Source of the DNA: Agrobacterium genomosp. 13 str. CFBP 6927
GTDB taxonomy: Bacteria > Pseudomonadota > Alphaproteobacteria > Rhizobiales > Rhizobiaceae
Length of the DNA: 64,000 bases
Assembly: GCA_900012615.1 (NCBI GenBank)
Contig: LT009757.1
Span: 1,937,807 to 2,001,806 of the forward strand
Direction: 5' to 3'
The notes beneath the pieces were generated by a model that ran no database searches, was not told the DNA's origin, and saw only the letters and a program-made list of their open reading frames with translations. A program made the position numbers and the translations under genes. Positions within the stretch are counted from its first letter, which is position 1; every line of letters begins with the position of its first letter. This document shows positions 36,028 through 44,604 of the stretch, in pieces.

Positions 36028-37940
36028 GCTGCCTCTCCCTTTTTGGCGCGCGCCTCATCCCAAATGCGGCACAGGCTGGTATAGCGCTGCGCCATATCCT
36101 TTACCGCTTCCTCATCGGTCATCTTGCCACCGAGCCAGCTGCGGGCGGCATCCGCGAAAATCGTGCGGCCAACGGCGAAACCTTTGACCAGATCGAAACC
36201 GGCGGCAAGGCGGAAGCTCTCCTCCAGCTCGCTTTGCGGTGCGTCGAGACCGAGAACGACGATGCCCCGCACGTAAGGATCGTTGCGATGCACCGCGTCG
36301 CAGGCGTTTTTCCACGCAGCACGGGTCTTCATCGGCTCCAGCTTCCACCAGTCGGGATAGACCCCGATCTCGTAAAAGCGTTCGATGATGCGGGCGGCGG
36401 TTAAATCGTCGGTCGGGCCGACCTTGGAGGGAATGACCTCCAGCAGCATTTCCAGCCGGTTGCGGCGTGTCGCCTGGAACAGACGCATGACCGTCTCTTC
36501 CTGCGCGGCGCGCATCTCATCCGTATCGTCGGGATGATAGAAACACAGAACCTTGACGACATTTTCAAGCGGCCATTCGGAAAGACCGCCGAAATCCTTG
36601 CCGAGATCGGGTTCCAGCGTCAGCGGGCGCGAACCCGGCCATTCCACCGGGCGACCGATCCACAGGCCCGAGCCGCTGGCGGCAAACAGGGCGTCACGGC
36701 CAAGGCGGCCGTCGCAGAGAATGCCGTAACCCGGCCTGTCGCCGGCAACATGCTGCGCAGCCTGAAGGCAGAGTTTCTTGAAAGCGCCGATCTGCTCGTG
36801 CTTGACGCCAAGCTCGTCGGCGATGGCTTCCAGCTGCATGCGGTGGTCGAAGGCGAAGACGCGCATCGTGTCCCAGTCGCCCTTGCGGTTGGTTGACCAG
36901 TGCACCTGCTCCAGCGCCTCGTCCTTGCGCAGCGCCTTGTTGCGAATGCCGGCCTTGAAGAAATATTGCAACTCTTCCCAGCTTGGATAAGCGGGCGTGC
37001 AGCCATGGCGGGAGACGGCGAAAGCGCCACAGGCATTGGCGTATTTCAGCGTCGTCGGCCAGTCTTCACCGCGCAGCCAGCCGCGGAACAGCCCGGCCAT
37101 GAAGCCATCGCCCGCACCCAGAACATTGAAGACCTCGATCGGGAAACCTTCGCCCGTCTCGCCATCATCGAGGCTGGAAGGAATTTCACCGGCGAAAACC
37201 GAAGCACCCATCGGGCCGCGCTTGCACACCAGCGTCGCATTCGAAACCTTGCGTACGGCGTTCAGCGCGGTCAGCGTATCGGTGGAGCCGCCGGCAATGT
37301 GGAACTCTTCCTCGGTACCGACGATCAGGTCGAAGAGATGCAGGGTGGATTGCAGCTTGGCGGTGACCTTCTGCGATTCGACGAAACGGCTCTCGCCATC
37401 GCCATGGCCGGCCACACCCCAGAGATTGGGGCGGTAATCGATATCGAGCGCGGTCTTTGCGCCATTTTCGCGGGCGAGTTTCAGCGCCTTCAGCACGGCC
37501 GCTTCCGTCTTCGGATGCGACAGATGCGTGCCGGTGGCGCAGACGCAGCCTGCCTCGGCAATGAAGGCGGGATCGATATCGTCTTCGCTGAGCGCCATGT
37601 CGGCGCAGTTTTCGCGGTAGAAGATCAGCGGGAACTGGTTCTGGTCGCGAATGCCGAGCAGTACCAGCGCGGTCAGCCGCTCCGGATCGGTCTTTACGCC
37701 GCGCACATCAACGCCTTCGCGCACCAGCTGTTCGCGGATGAAGCGGCCCATATGCTCATCGCCGACACGGGTGATGACGGCGCTGTTGAGCCCGAGGCGG
37801 GCAGCGCCGGCTGCGATATTGGTGGGAGAGCCGCCGATATATTTGGCAAAGGAGGCCATGTCCTCCAGACGGCCGCCGACCTGCGAACCGTACAGATCGA
37901 CAGACGAGCGCCCGATCGTGATGAGATCAAGTTTTTTCAA
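36024..37940 (-). CDS. iolC: 5-dehydro-2-deoxygluconokinase fused to a DUF2090 domain
   Basis: IolC phosphorylates 2-deoxy-5-keto-D-gluconate. The 638-residue product has an N-terminal PfkB-type kinase (residues about 1-320; LDLITIGRSSVDLYG, YIGGSPTNIA, and catalytic GAGDGFMAGLFRGWL) and a C-terminal DUF2090 aldolase-like domain from about residue 335 (DTMRVFAFDHRMQLEAIADE). In Bacillus the aldolase IolJ is separate; this fusion is usual in alphaproteobacteria, so one protein may do both steps. The start is TTG at 37940, giving MKKLDLITIGR, with AAGGAGG 6 bases upstream; a GTG at 37958 would place the ribosome site inside the gene. Confidence 0.93.
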   Translation of the reverse strand: MKKLDLITIGRSSVDLYGSQVGGRLEDMASFAKYIGGSPTNIAAGAARLGLNSAVITRVGDEHMGRFIREQLVREGVDVRGVKTDPERLTALVLLGIRDQNQFPLIFYRENCADMALSEDDIDPAFIAEAGCVCATGTHLSHPKTEAAVLKALKLARENGAKTALDIDYRPNLWGVAGHGDGESRFVESQKVTAKLQSTLHLFDLIVGTEEEFHIAGGSTDTLTALNAVRKVSNATLVCKRGPMGASVFAGEIPSSLDDGETGEGFPIEVFNVLGAGDGFMAGLFRGWLRGEDWPTTLKYANACGAFAVSRHGCTPAYPSWEELQYFFKAGIRNKALRKDEALEQVHWSTNRKGDWDTMRVFAFDHRMQLEAIADELGVKHEQIGAFKKLCLQAAQHVAGDRPGYGILCDGRLGRDALFAASGSGLWIGRPVEWPGSRPLTLEPDLGKDFGGLSEWPLENVVKVLCFYHPDDTDEMRAAQEETVMRLFQATRRNRLEMLLEVIPSKVGPTDDLTAARIIERFYEIGVYPDWWKLEPMKTRAAWKNACDAVHRNDPYVRGIVVLGLDAPQSELEESFRLAAGFDLVKGFAVGRTIFADAARSWLGGKMTDEEAVKDMAQRYTSLCRIWDEARAKKGEAA

Positions 37941-38084
37941 AAGGTTCCTCCTTAGCACCGCACCTCGGTACGGTCTGCCTCACATGTCTGGAGCGGCATT
38001 CAGGCGACGATCGCCCGCGTCTTTCGCCGTCCCGCTCCGATGAGCCTCCTCCGCTCATTTTCGTTCGTCACGAGACGGACGATT

Positions 38085-38102
38085 ATGGAATGCCCGTTTC
38101 AT
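38085..38102. promoter_or_regulatory. Imperfect IolR-type site before iolC
   Basis: ATGGAA-N6-TTTCAT is one mismatch from a palindrome and close to the GGAA-N6-TTCC motif reported for rhizobial IolR. It is 145 bases before the iolC start, in the iolR-iolC gap. Confidence 0.4.
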
Positions 38103-38148
38103 GGATTTGGATCATAAATTCTATTTTTTCCGTTTTCAATAAAAATAT

Positions 38149-38964
38149 TCAGGCTGTTTTGCGAGTTCCCACAGCCACGGCCAGCGTAATGGCCAGACAG
38201 AGCGTGGCGGAAAGCGAGCGGAACGCGCCGAAATCGATCTCGGTGACGGTCAGCAGCGTCGCGCCGGATTTGCGCAGCGGATTGACGGCGGAATCGGAAA
38301 GGGCCACGACCGGAATACCATTGGCGCGGGCGTTTTCCGCCAGCTCCAGCGTTTCGGCGGAATAGGGAGAAAAGGTGATCGCGATCAGCGCATCGTCACG
38401 GGAAATGGCGCTGATATTGCCGAGCCCTCCGACCGCACTGTGCAGAACCGCCGGCACCTTCATCTTCTCGAAGGCGTAAGCGAGATAGCTGGCAATGGGG
38501 AAGGAGCGCCGCAGACCGATGATATGCACGGTGCGCGCCTTCGCCAGCGCCGAAACCGCCTCGTCAAGCTGGCGGGTATCGACCGATTTCAGCAGCATTT
38601 CCAGCGAGGAACGGCCGGCTTCCACGAATTCCGCAAGCAGGCCGGATGCACTTTCATCGCCCTTTTCCCGCAGATGGTCGAGCCGCGTGGCATAATCCGG
38701 CCAGCCGCCGACATAAGAATCACGGAACAGCCGCTGCATTTCCGAAAAGCCGGAAAAGCCCATGATCTGGCAAAAACGCATGAAGGCCGAGGGCTGCACG
38801 CCAGCCCCTTCCGCCATTTCAGCGACGGTGGAAACGGCGATGCGATCCTGATTGGAGGCGACATAATCGGCGCATTGCCGCAATCGTTTCGGCAAACCCT
38901 CCGCGACCTGGAGCAGCCGCTCCTCAAAAGCCTTTACGGATTCTGGCGCCTCGATTGCCGTCAT
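38149..38964 (-). CDS. iolR: RpiR-family regulator of inositol genes
   Basis: A 271-residue regulator with an N-terminal RpiR-type HTH (PKRLRQCADYVASNQDRIAV, STVAEMAEGAGVQPSAFMRF) and a C-terminal SIS sugar-phosphate domain (ARTVHIIGLRRSFPIASYLA; VPVVALSDSAVNPLRKSGA). It is the first gene in front of iolC on the same strand, as in Sinorhizobium, where IolR represses the iol genes and senses an inositol catabolite. A perfect IolR-type palindrome lies upstream of its own start. Confidence 0.88.
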   Translation of the reverse strand: MTAIEAPESVKAFEERLLQVAEGLPKRLRQCADYVASNQDRIAVSTVAEMAEGAGVQPSAFMRFCQIMGFSGFSEMQRLFRDSYVGGWPDYATRLDHLREKGDESASGLLAEFVEAGRSSLEMLLKSVDTRQLDEAVSALAKARTVHIIGLRRSFPIASYLAYAFEKMKVPAVLHSAVGGLGNISAISRDDALIAITFSPYSAETLELAENARANGIPVVALSDSAVNPLRKSGATLLTVTEIDFGAFRSLSATLCLAITLAVAVGTRKTA

Positions 38965-39010
38965 TGTCGTTCCTTTGTGCAGACTGAAATCGTGTGCACT
39001 TTAACTCCAG

Positions 39011-39026
39011 TGGAATTTTTATTCCA
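39011..39026. promoter_or_regulatory. IolR-type palindrome upstream of iolR
   Basis: TGGAAT-tttt-ATTCCA is perfect, contains GGAA-N6-TTCC, and extends to 10-bp arms with one mismatch (CCAGTGGAAT/ATTCCATTGG). It lies about 47 bases before the iolR start and would allow autoregulation. Confidence 0.6.
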
Positions 39027-39082
39027 TTGGGTTTTTTGAGGAAGGGCAAATGAGACGGCGGGGGCTTTGTGTGATCGGTCAA

Positions 39083-39197
39083 CGTCCATTCCGGCCTTGA
39101 GCCGGAATCCAGTCGGCGCGCGTCTGCACGGCGCAAAGAGTCTTTTCACCCCAAGGATTTGGGGTGGCTGGATACCGGCTCAAGGCCGGTATGACGG
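39083..39197. repeat. Bipartite hairpin repeat (type C)
   Basis: Left hairpin ATTCCGGC-cttga-GCCGGAAT, middle with CACCCCAAGGATTTGGGGTG (another compensated hairpin), right hairpin ACCGGC-tcaag-GCCGGT. It lies between the iolR promoter and the end of livF. Confidence 0.85.
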
Positions 39198-39235
39198 AGA
39201 TTATATATATGACCGCGCAACGGCGATGCTTTGGC

Positions 39236-39952
39236 TCAGTGCAGCCCGCCAACCCCGAGATGCGTATCGACAATATCCGGGTTCTCCGCAAGTTCGCTGG
39301 AGGGCCCTTCCAAGACGATGCGGCCGCGTTCCATGATGATGGCGTGGTCGGCGAAGTCGATGGCCATCTGGATGCGCTGTTCGACGAGAAGAATGGTCAT
39401 TTCACCGGATTGGGCGAGTTTGGAAAAGGCAGCCATCAGCTCCTCGCAGATGACGGGGGCGAGGCCTTCGAGCGGTTCGTCGAGAAGCAGCACGCGTGGC
39501 TGGCCGAGAATCGTGCGGGCGGTGGAGAGCATTTGCTGTTCGCCGCCGGAGAGTTGCGAGCCGAGATTGCGGCGGCGCTCTTTGAGGCGCGGAAACAGCG
39601 TGTAGGCTTCCTCGATGGCCGATTTCGGCCGGGTCTTGAGGCCGACGAAGAGGTTTTCCTCAACGGTGAGTGTCGGGAAAACATCTCGCGTCTGCGGCAC
39701 GTAGCCGAGGCCGGCTTTGGCGCGGGCGGCGCTCGGCAAAGCGGCGATGTCCTGGCCGCCGATGCGGATATCGCCGGCAAAGCGTTTCGTCTGGCCGGCC
39801 AGCGTAGCGAAGAGGCTGGTCTTGCCGACGCCGTTGCGGCCGAGGACGGCAAAACGCGAGCCCGACGGCACGGAAAGCGACAGGCCCTCGATGACGCGGG
39901 TGGGGCCATAACCGGCGGTGAGGTTGACGATTTCAAGCGGCGCTGCGGGCAT
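39236..39952 (-). CDS. Branched-chain amino acid type ABC transporter ATPase (LivF-like)
   Basis: A 238-residue ATPase with Walker A GRNGVGKTSL, signature QLSGGEQQMLSTARTIL, Walker B RVLLLDEPLEGLAP and switch LVEQ. The LSGGEQQML form and the short C-terminus mark the LivF branch. The start at 39952 (MPAAPLEIVNLTAGYG) overlaps the LivG gene by 20 bases. It is the last gene of a five-gene importer operon. HAAT-family importers carry branched-chain amino acids, but also urea, amides or aromatic acids, so the cargo is open. Confidence 0.9.
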   Translation of the reverse strand: MPAAPLEIVNLTAGYGPTRVIEGLSLSVPSGSRFAVLGRNGVGKTSLFATLAGQTKRFAGDIRIGGQDIAALPSAARAKAGLGYVPQTRDVFPTLTVEENLFVGLKTRPKSAIEEAYTLFPRLKERRRNLGSQLSGGEQQMLSTARTILGQPRVLLLDEPLEGLAPVICEELMAAFSKLAQSGEMTILLVEQRIQMAIDFADHAIIMERGRIVLEGPSSELAENPDIVDTHLGVGGLH

Positions 39953-40697
39953 CGGCGTAACTTCCCAGATAAGCTTGGCGGACTTCCGCATTGCTGGTGA
40001 CGTCTTCAGGCGAACCGTCGAAGATGACGGCGCCTGCGGCGAGCACCACCACACGTTTGGCAAAACGGAAGACCAGATCCATGTCGTGCTCGATCATCAG
40101 GATCGCGAGGTCGGCCGGCAGCCGGTCGAGCGCCTGTTCGATGCGCGCGGTTTCCGTGGAAGGCACGCCGGCGGCCGGTTCGTCCAGCAGCAGGATTTTC
40201 GGGCGAAGCGCCATGGCAAGCGCGATCTCGATCAGCCGCTGCTGGCCATAGGCGATTTCGCGCACCTTTGTTTCGGCAAGTGCGAGAAGACCAAGCGTAC
40301 CGAGAATGTCGCGGGCTTCGCTCATGACCGCAGGCATGGCGCGGTAACGGCCGAAAATCCGGCCCGTCTTGCCTTCGCGCTGGAGAATGGCAAGCGCCAC
40401 ATGTTCCTCCGGCGTCATGTCCTGAAACAGCCTTGTGACCTGGAAGGAGCGGACGAGGCCGCGCTTCACCCGCTGGCTGGCGCTGAGGCCGGTCACGTCC
40501 TCGCCGGCGATGCGCACCGTGCCGGCCGAGGGCTTGATATTGCCGGTGACGAGATTGACGAAGGTGGTCTTGCCGGCGCCATTGGGGCCGATCAGCACCG
40601 TGCGATCTCCCGGCGACAGCGACAGCGAGACATTGTTGGTGACGACGAGGCCGCCGAAATTCTTCTTGAGGCCGGAGACTTCGAAAATGGCGCTCAT
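39933..40697 (-). CDS. Branched-chain amino acid type ABC transporter ATPase (LivG-like)
   Basis: A 254-residue ATPase with Walker A GPNGAGKTTFVNLVTG, the LivG-typical FQVTRLFQDMTPEEHVALA, a signature that reads YGQQRLIEIALAMA (LSGGQ is replaced by AYGQQ, normal for LivG), and Walker B ILLLDEPAAGV. It overlaps the LivM gene by 4 bases and the LivF gene by 20, so all are translationally coupled. Confidence 0.9.
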   Translation of the reverse strand: MSAIFEVSGLKKNFGGLVVTNNVSLSLSPGDRTVLIGPNGAGKTTFVNLVTGNIKPSAGTVRIAGEDVTGLSASQRVKRGLVRSFQVTRLFQDMTPEEHVALAILQREGKTGRIFGRYRAMPAVMSEARDILGTLGLLALAETKVREIAYGQQRLIEIALAMALRPKILLLDEPAAGVPSTETARIEQALDRLPADLAILMIEHDMDLVFRFAKRVVVLAAGAVIFDGSPEDVTSNAEVRQAYLGSYADARSAA

Positions 40698-41701
40698 TTG
40701 CGACCTCCACGGATGCGCGCAATGATCTGCTCACCCGCGCCATAAAGCCCGCGCGGCGCAAACAGCACGACGGCAATCAGCAGCAGGCCGACAATGGTGA
40801 GCCAGTGGAACGGATTGGCGGCGGAAACGACATCTTCGAACCACATGAAGGTGACGGTGCCGATCAGCGCGCCGTAAAGCGAACCCGCGCCGCCGAGCAC
40901 CAGCATGACCAGCGCTTCGGCCGAAAGCGTGAAGCTGAGGCTGTCGAGGCCGACGACCTGGGTGGAGATGGCATTCAGCGCACCGCCAATGCCGGCGACG
41001 ATGCCCGATATGACGAACATCTTCAAAATCGTGCCGTTGACAGCGCCGCCCATGGCCTGAATGCGGATGCTGTCCTGCTTGACGCCGCGGCACAACATGC
41101 CGAAGGGCGAGTTGGCCACGACCCTGAGGGCGAGGAAGACGACGAGCAGCAGACAGACGCCGTAAATATAGGCGGTGCGGCCGAAAAGATCGAATTCGAA
41201 GGTGCCGAACAGCGCGTCCGGGGAGACGCCGGCAAGACCGTCGCTGCCGCCCGTCAAGCCGGACGCCTTGTTGGCAGCCTCATGGAACAGGTGGATGACG
41301 GCGATGGAAAGAACGAGCTGCGGCAAGCCGTGGGCGCGCAACAGCACCGTACCGGAGACCAGCCCGGCAACGCCGCCCGCAGCCGCGCCGATCACGGTCA
41401 TCAGCAGCGGATCGGTAATCTCGAAATGGGCGGCGGCAATGCCGGCGGCATAGGCGCCCGCGCCGAAGAGCGCGGCATGGCCAAGCGTGGCGACGCCGCA
41501 ATAACCGGTGACGAGATCGATCGACAGCACGAGCAGCGCAATGGCGATGATGCGGGTCAGAAGCGCCAGATTATCCGGAAACAGGTAATAACCGGCAATG
41601 GCGGCGATAATGATGAGGAGCGGCCCCGCAAGCGTGCGCAGCGGTGAGCGCGCCTTCGGGATCTCTGCCGTTTCAGTCACGTCGTTCATGAGCACCGCCA
41701 T
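40694..41701 (-). CDS. Branched-chain amino acid type ABC transporter permease (LivM-like)
   Basis: A 335-residue permease with about nine hydrophobic segments. LivM features are visible in DLVTGYCGVATLGHAALFGAGAYA (read in two parts), AHGLPQLVLSIAVIHLFHEA, and the cytosolic ATPase-contact region GVKQDSIRIQAMG. The start at 41701 overlaps the LivH stop region; ATG at 41689 is also possible. It forms the membrane channel with the LivH-like protein. Confidence 0.9.
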   Translation of the reverse strand: MAVLMNDVTETAEIPKARSPLRTLAGPLLIIIAAIAGYYLFPDNLALLTRIIAIALLVLSIDLVTGYCGVATLGHAALFGAGAYAAGIAAAHFEITDPLLMTVIGAAAGGVAGLVSGTVLLRAHGLPQLVLSIAVIHLFHEAANKASGLTGGSDGLAGVSPDALFGTFEFDLFGRTAYIYGVCLLLVVFLALRVVANSPFGMLCRGVKQDSIRIQAMGGAVNGTILKMFVISGIVAGIGGALNAISTQVVGLDSLSFTLSAEALVMLVLGGAGSLYGALIGTVTFMWFEDVVSAANPFHWLTIVGLLLIAVVLFAPRGLYGAGEQIIARIRGGRK

Positions 41702-41702
41702 C

Positions 41703-42566
41703 TCATTTCGCCCTTCCGAGAAGGCCGCGCGGGAACAGCGTGATGATCACGATGACCGCCAGGTAAAAGAAGAATTCGCCATATTCGGGCGCGAGGTAAC
41801 GCCCGGTCGTGTCGATGGCGCCGAGCAGCAGACAGGCGATCAGCGCGCCGGGAATGGAGCCCGCGCCGCCGACCGAGACCACCACGAGGAAGGTCACCAT
41901 GTAGCGCAGCGCATAATAGGGTTCGACCGGCAGCAATTCCGCGCCGATGACGCCGCCCATGGCGGCAAGGCCGACGGCGATGGCGAAGCTGACGGCATAG
42001 ATGACTTCGGTGCGCACGCCGAGTGCGGCCGCCATGGCGGCATTATCGACAGCAGCGCGCAGCTTGATGCCGAAGGCGGTCTTTTCGAAGGTGAACCACA
42101 GCGCGCCGGCAACAGCCAGACCGCAGGCAATGGCGAAGATTCGATGCGTGGCGATGGTGCGGAAGCCGAGATCGGTGGGGCCGGCCAGCTGCTGCGGCAG
42201 CGGAATGGTCTTCAGCGTCGGGCCGAAGACGAAATTGGCGATGCCGATGATGCAGAAGGTGATGCCGATGGTCATCAGCACCTGCGTCAGCTCCGGCGCG
42301 CCATAGATGCGGCGATAGAGGAAACGCTCAAGCGGAATGGCAATGACGATGGTGCCGACGATGGCGACGAGGATCGCCACGGCATAACCGAGACCGAGGC
42401 CATGGGCGGCATAGGAGGCGAGGTAACCGCCGATCATGGCGAAGGCGCCATGCGCCAGATTGACCACCCGCATCAGCCCCATCGTCACCGAAAGGCCGAT
42501 GGAGATGATGAACAGGACCATGCCATAGGCAAGCGCATCGACAAGGATGCTGAAGACCGTCTGCAT
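41703..42566 (-). CDS. Branched-chain amino acid type ABC transporter permease (LivH-like)
   Basis: A 287-residue permease with about eight hydrophobic segments and the LivH hallmark MGLMRVVNLAHGAFAMIGGY. The ATPase-contact loop is KLRAAVDNAAMAAALGV. The start at 42566 (MQTVFSILVDALAYGMVLF) is supported by GGGAGGAG; the longer frame to 42593 lacks support. It lies 90 bases after the binding-protein gene, with a hairpin between. Confidence 0.9.
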   Translation of the reverse strand: MQTVFSILVDALAYGMVLFIISIGLSVTMGLMRVVNLAHGAFAMIGGYLASYAAHGLGLGYAVAILVAIVGTIVIAIPLERFLYRRIYGAPELTQVLMTIGITFCIIGIANFVFGPTLKTIPLPQQLAGPTDLGFRTIATHRIFAIACGLAVAGALWFTFEKTAFGIKLRAAVDNAAMAAALGVRTEVIYAVSFAIAVGLAAMGGVIGAELLPVEPYYALRYMVTFLVVVSVGGAGSIPGALIACLLLGAIDTTGRYLAPEYGEFFFYLAVIVIITLFPRGLLGRAK

Positions 42567-42613
42567 GCTGAAAAGCTCCTCCCGGTGCTGCAATGCCCAT
42601 CCGGGCCGGAGAC

Positions 42614-42632
42614 GGGCCGCTATTGGCGGCCC
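42614..42632 (-). terminator. Intercistronic hairpin after the binding-protein gene
   Basis: GGGCCGC-tattg-GCGGCCC is a perfect 7-bp stem 24 bases after the binding-protein stop and before the LivH-like gene. Such hairpins commonly hold back downstream genes or protect the upstream message, giving more binding protein than permease. Confidence 0.6.
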
Positions 42633-42656
42633 GACAACGTCTTTTAAAAGCTGCCG

Positions 42657-43829
42657 TTACTTCGCGGCGGCGAGGCCCGGATCGCCCTGTTTTTCGAAGG
42701 TCTGGACTTCCTTGTTGTAATAATTGCCGTCATCGCCCTTGGCCACTTCGCGCAGATAGATGTTCTGCGTGATGTGGCGGCTTTCCGGATCGATGCTGAC
42801 AGGGCCGCGCGGGCTTGTCCAGGAAAGACCCTTCACCGCGTCCACTGCCTTTTCGGCATCCTGTTTGCCGCCGGTGGCCTCGATCATCTTGCTGATGACA
42901 TACATGCCGTCAAAGGCGCCGACGGAAGGGAAGGAGAGTTCTTTCGGATTGCCGATCGCCTTGGCGGCGGCTTCCACGAAGGTCTTGTTCTCAGGGGAAT
43001 CATGCGAGACGGCGTAGTGGAAGGTCGTCTGCATGCCGAGTGCGGCTTCGCCAAGCGCCGGCAGGTCGGATTCCTGCGTCAGATCGCCCGGTGCGAAGAG
43101 CTTGACGCCTGCGGATTTCAGGCCGTTATCGTTGAAGGCCTTGACGAAACCGAGCGTGGTCGGGCCAGACGGCAGGAAGGCGAAGACGCCTTGCGCGCCC
43201 GAATCCTTCACGCGCTGCATGATCGGACTGAAATCATTGGTGGAAAGCGGCATGCGGATGCTTTCGACAACCTCGCCGCCGGCGGCGGTAAAGGCCGCCT
43301 TGAAGGCGTTCTCGGCATCGACGCCCGGGCCATAATCGCTGACCAGCGAAATGACCTTCTTCACGCCGCCATCAAAGGCCACTTTGGCGATGGGGGTGGA
43401 GGTCTGCCAGGTGGTGAACGAGGTGCGCACCACATAGGGGCTCTTGGTCACGATGGCTGAAGTTGCGGCATTCATGATGACCATTGGTACGTTGCCCTGC
43501 TTCAGCAGAGGCGTGACGGCCATCGCATCCGGGGTGAAATAGAAGCCGGCGAGATATTGCACGCCTTCCTTGACCACCAGCTCCTGCGCCAGCGCCTTGG
43601 ACTGCGCCGGATCGGCCTGCGGCACATCGCGATAGACGACCTCGACCGTGTCATCGCCGACCTTGTTTCCATGCAGGGCGAACCAGGCATCGATGCCGGC
43701 CTTGAAGTTCTTGCCCTGCAGCGCGAAGGGGCCGGAGAACGGACCGACCACGCCGACCTTGATGGTCTCGGCATAAGCGGCAGTACTGAAGCAGATGGCC
43801 GCGATGGCGGCGGTGATCCGTAATTTCAT
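42657..43829 (-). CDS. Branched-chain amino acid type substrate-binding protein
   Basis: A 390-residue periplasmic protein with signal peptide (MKLRITAAIAAICFSTAAYA) and the Peripla_BP_6 fold (IKVGVVGPFSGPFALQGKNF, then VVYRDVPQADPAQSKALAQE, and VISLVSDYGPGVDAENAF). It is the first gene of the importer operon and has a strong GGGAGGAATTC. Ligand unknown; related proteins also bind aromatic acids or amides. The operon lies next to the iol genes but shows no sequence link to them. Confidence 0.92.
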   Translation of the reverse strand: MKLRITAAIAAICFSTAAYAETIKVGVVGPFSGPFALQGKNFKAGIDAWFALHGNKVGDDTVEVVYRDVPQADPAQSKALAQELVVKEGVQYLAGFYFTPDAMAVTPLLKQGNVPMVIMNAATSAIVTKSPYVVRTSFTTWQTSTPIAKVAFDGGVKKVISLVSDYGPGVDAENAFKAAFTAAGGEVVESIRMPLSTNDFSPIMQRVKDSGAQGVFAFLPSGPTTLGFVKAFNDNGLKSAGVKLFAPGDLTQESDLPALGEAALGMQTTFHYAVSHDSPENKTFVEAAAKAIGNPKELSFPSVGAFDGMYVISKMIEATGGKQDAEKAVDAVKGLSWTSPRGPVSIDPESRHITQNIYLREVAKGDDGNYYNKEVQTFEKQGDPGLAAAK

Positions 43830-44205
43830 GAATTCCTCCCAATTGATCCGTGGCTCCCATCCACCGATCCAGGCTGCCAGATTGATGAGTGCGGTGGCCA
43901 AAGTAAAATGAAATAAGGGGGGTGATAAATAACCTGACGGTTATCAATACCCGTCCCGCAGGGTTTGTCTCATGCGAGATCGCACAATAGTGATCATCCC
44001 GTGATTCTCAATGTATAGCGCCGCCGCAACCATCACGACCGGTGTTTTCGCGGCACGTGGTATCGAAATGCTTCCTCATGAAAACCAGCTTTTGTGCATG
44101 TTTCGAAAATGACGGTCATACCCGCGCAAGCCTCGTGCCTTAACCAGTTCTAAGGGGATTGTTTGTAGCCTCGCCAAGCATATTGTGAACTTTATTTGGT
44201 GTCTG
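43830..44205. other. Intergenic region between two divergent genes
   Basis: About 375 bases with no supportable gene. Bases 43830-43950 should hold the promoter of the importer operon (AT-richer stretch AAAATGAAATAAGG near 43902). The remainder leads to the small orphan gene and shows no strong repeats. Confidence 0.5.
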
Positions 44206-44577
44206 ATGGGCGAATATCAAAATAGAGTTGTTGAGTTGATGCGAGATCGCGTTGGCGAAAGTATACTCAACAACAAGATCGAGCGCCGCGAAGCATTTCT
44301 TCGCAAGGCGCTGGCGCTGTATCACGTCATGGGCGGAGACGCGCAAGGCATGCACGCTGCGGTGGAGGATGTGATCAACCTGCAAAAGCCGAGTGTGGAT
44401 GTCGCTATTGGCGACGTGATGCATGAGCTGGCAGCAATCGGTCACGTTGCCGATCTCGATATTATTCAGGCCGGGTACAACAAGCTTGATGCCGCCAATA
44501 TGCATATTCTGAGCAAGGGCAAGAGGCTTTTGCAGAAGCAGCGGGACCAAAAACTCGCCGGCACGGCGGGAAAATAG
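44206..44577 (+). CDS. Small protein of unknown function
   Basis: A 123-residue soluble, mostly helical protein (MGEYQNRVVELMRDRVGESI, then HVMGGDAQGMHAAVEDVINL in the middle and a basic end). I recognise no family, signal peptide or membrane segment. The composition of the first third is less GC-rich than its neighbours, with codons such as ATA and TTG used more, which may mean recent arrival. The start is uncertain: ATG at 44206 and GTG at 44185 both lack a clear ribosome site. It converges with the peptidase gene, ending 27 bases before its stop. Confidence 0.6.
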   Translation: MGEYQNRVVELMRDRVGESILNNKIERREAFLRKALALYHVMGGDAQGMHAAVEDVINLQKPSVDVAIGDVMHELAAIGHVADLDIIQAGYNKLDAANMHILSKGKRLLQKQRDQKLAGTAGK

Positions 44578-44604
44578 GCCGCCCATCGAGGGCGGCCTGC
44601 AATA

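Noticed and set aside
34219-36084. A 621-codon open frame on the plus strand opposite iolD
   Set aside because: iolD is certain on the minus strand. The opposite frame has no ribosome site or recognisable family.
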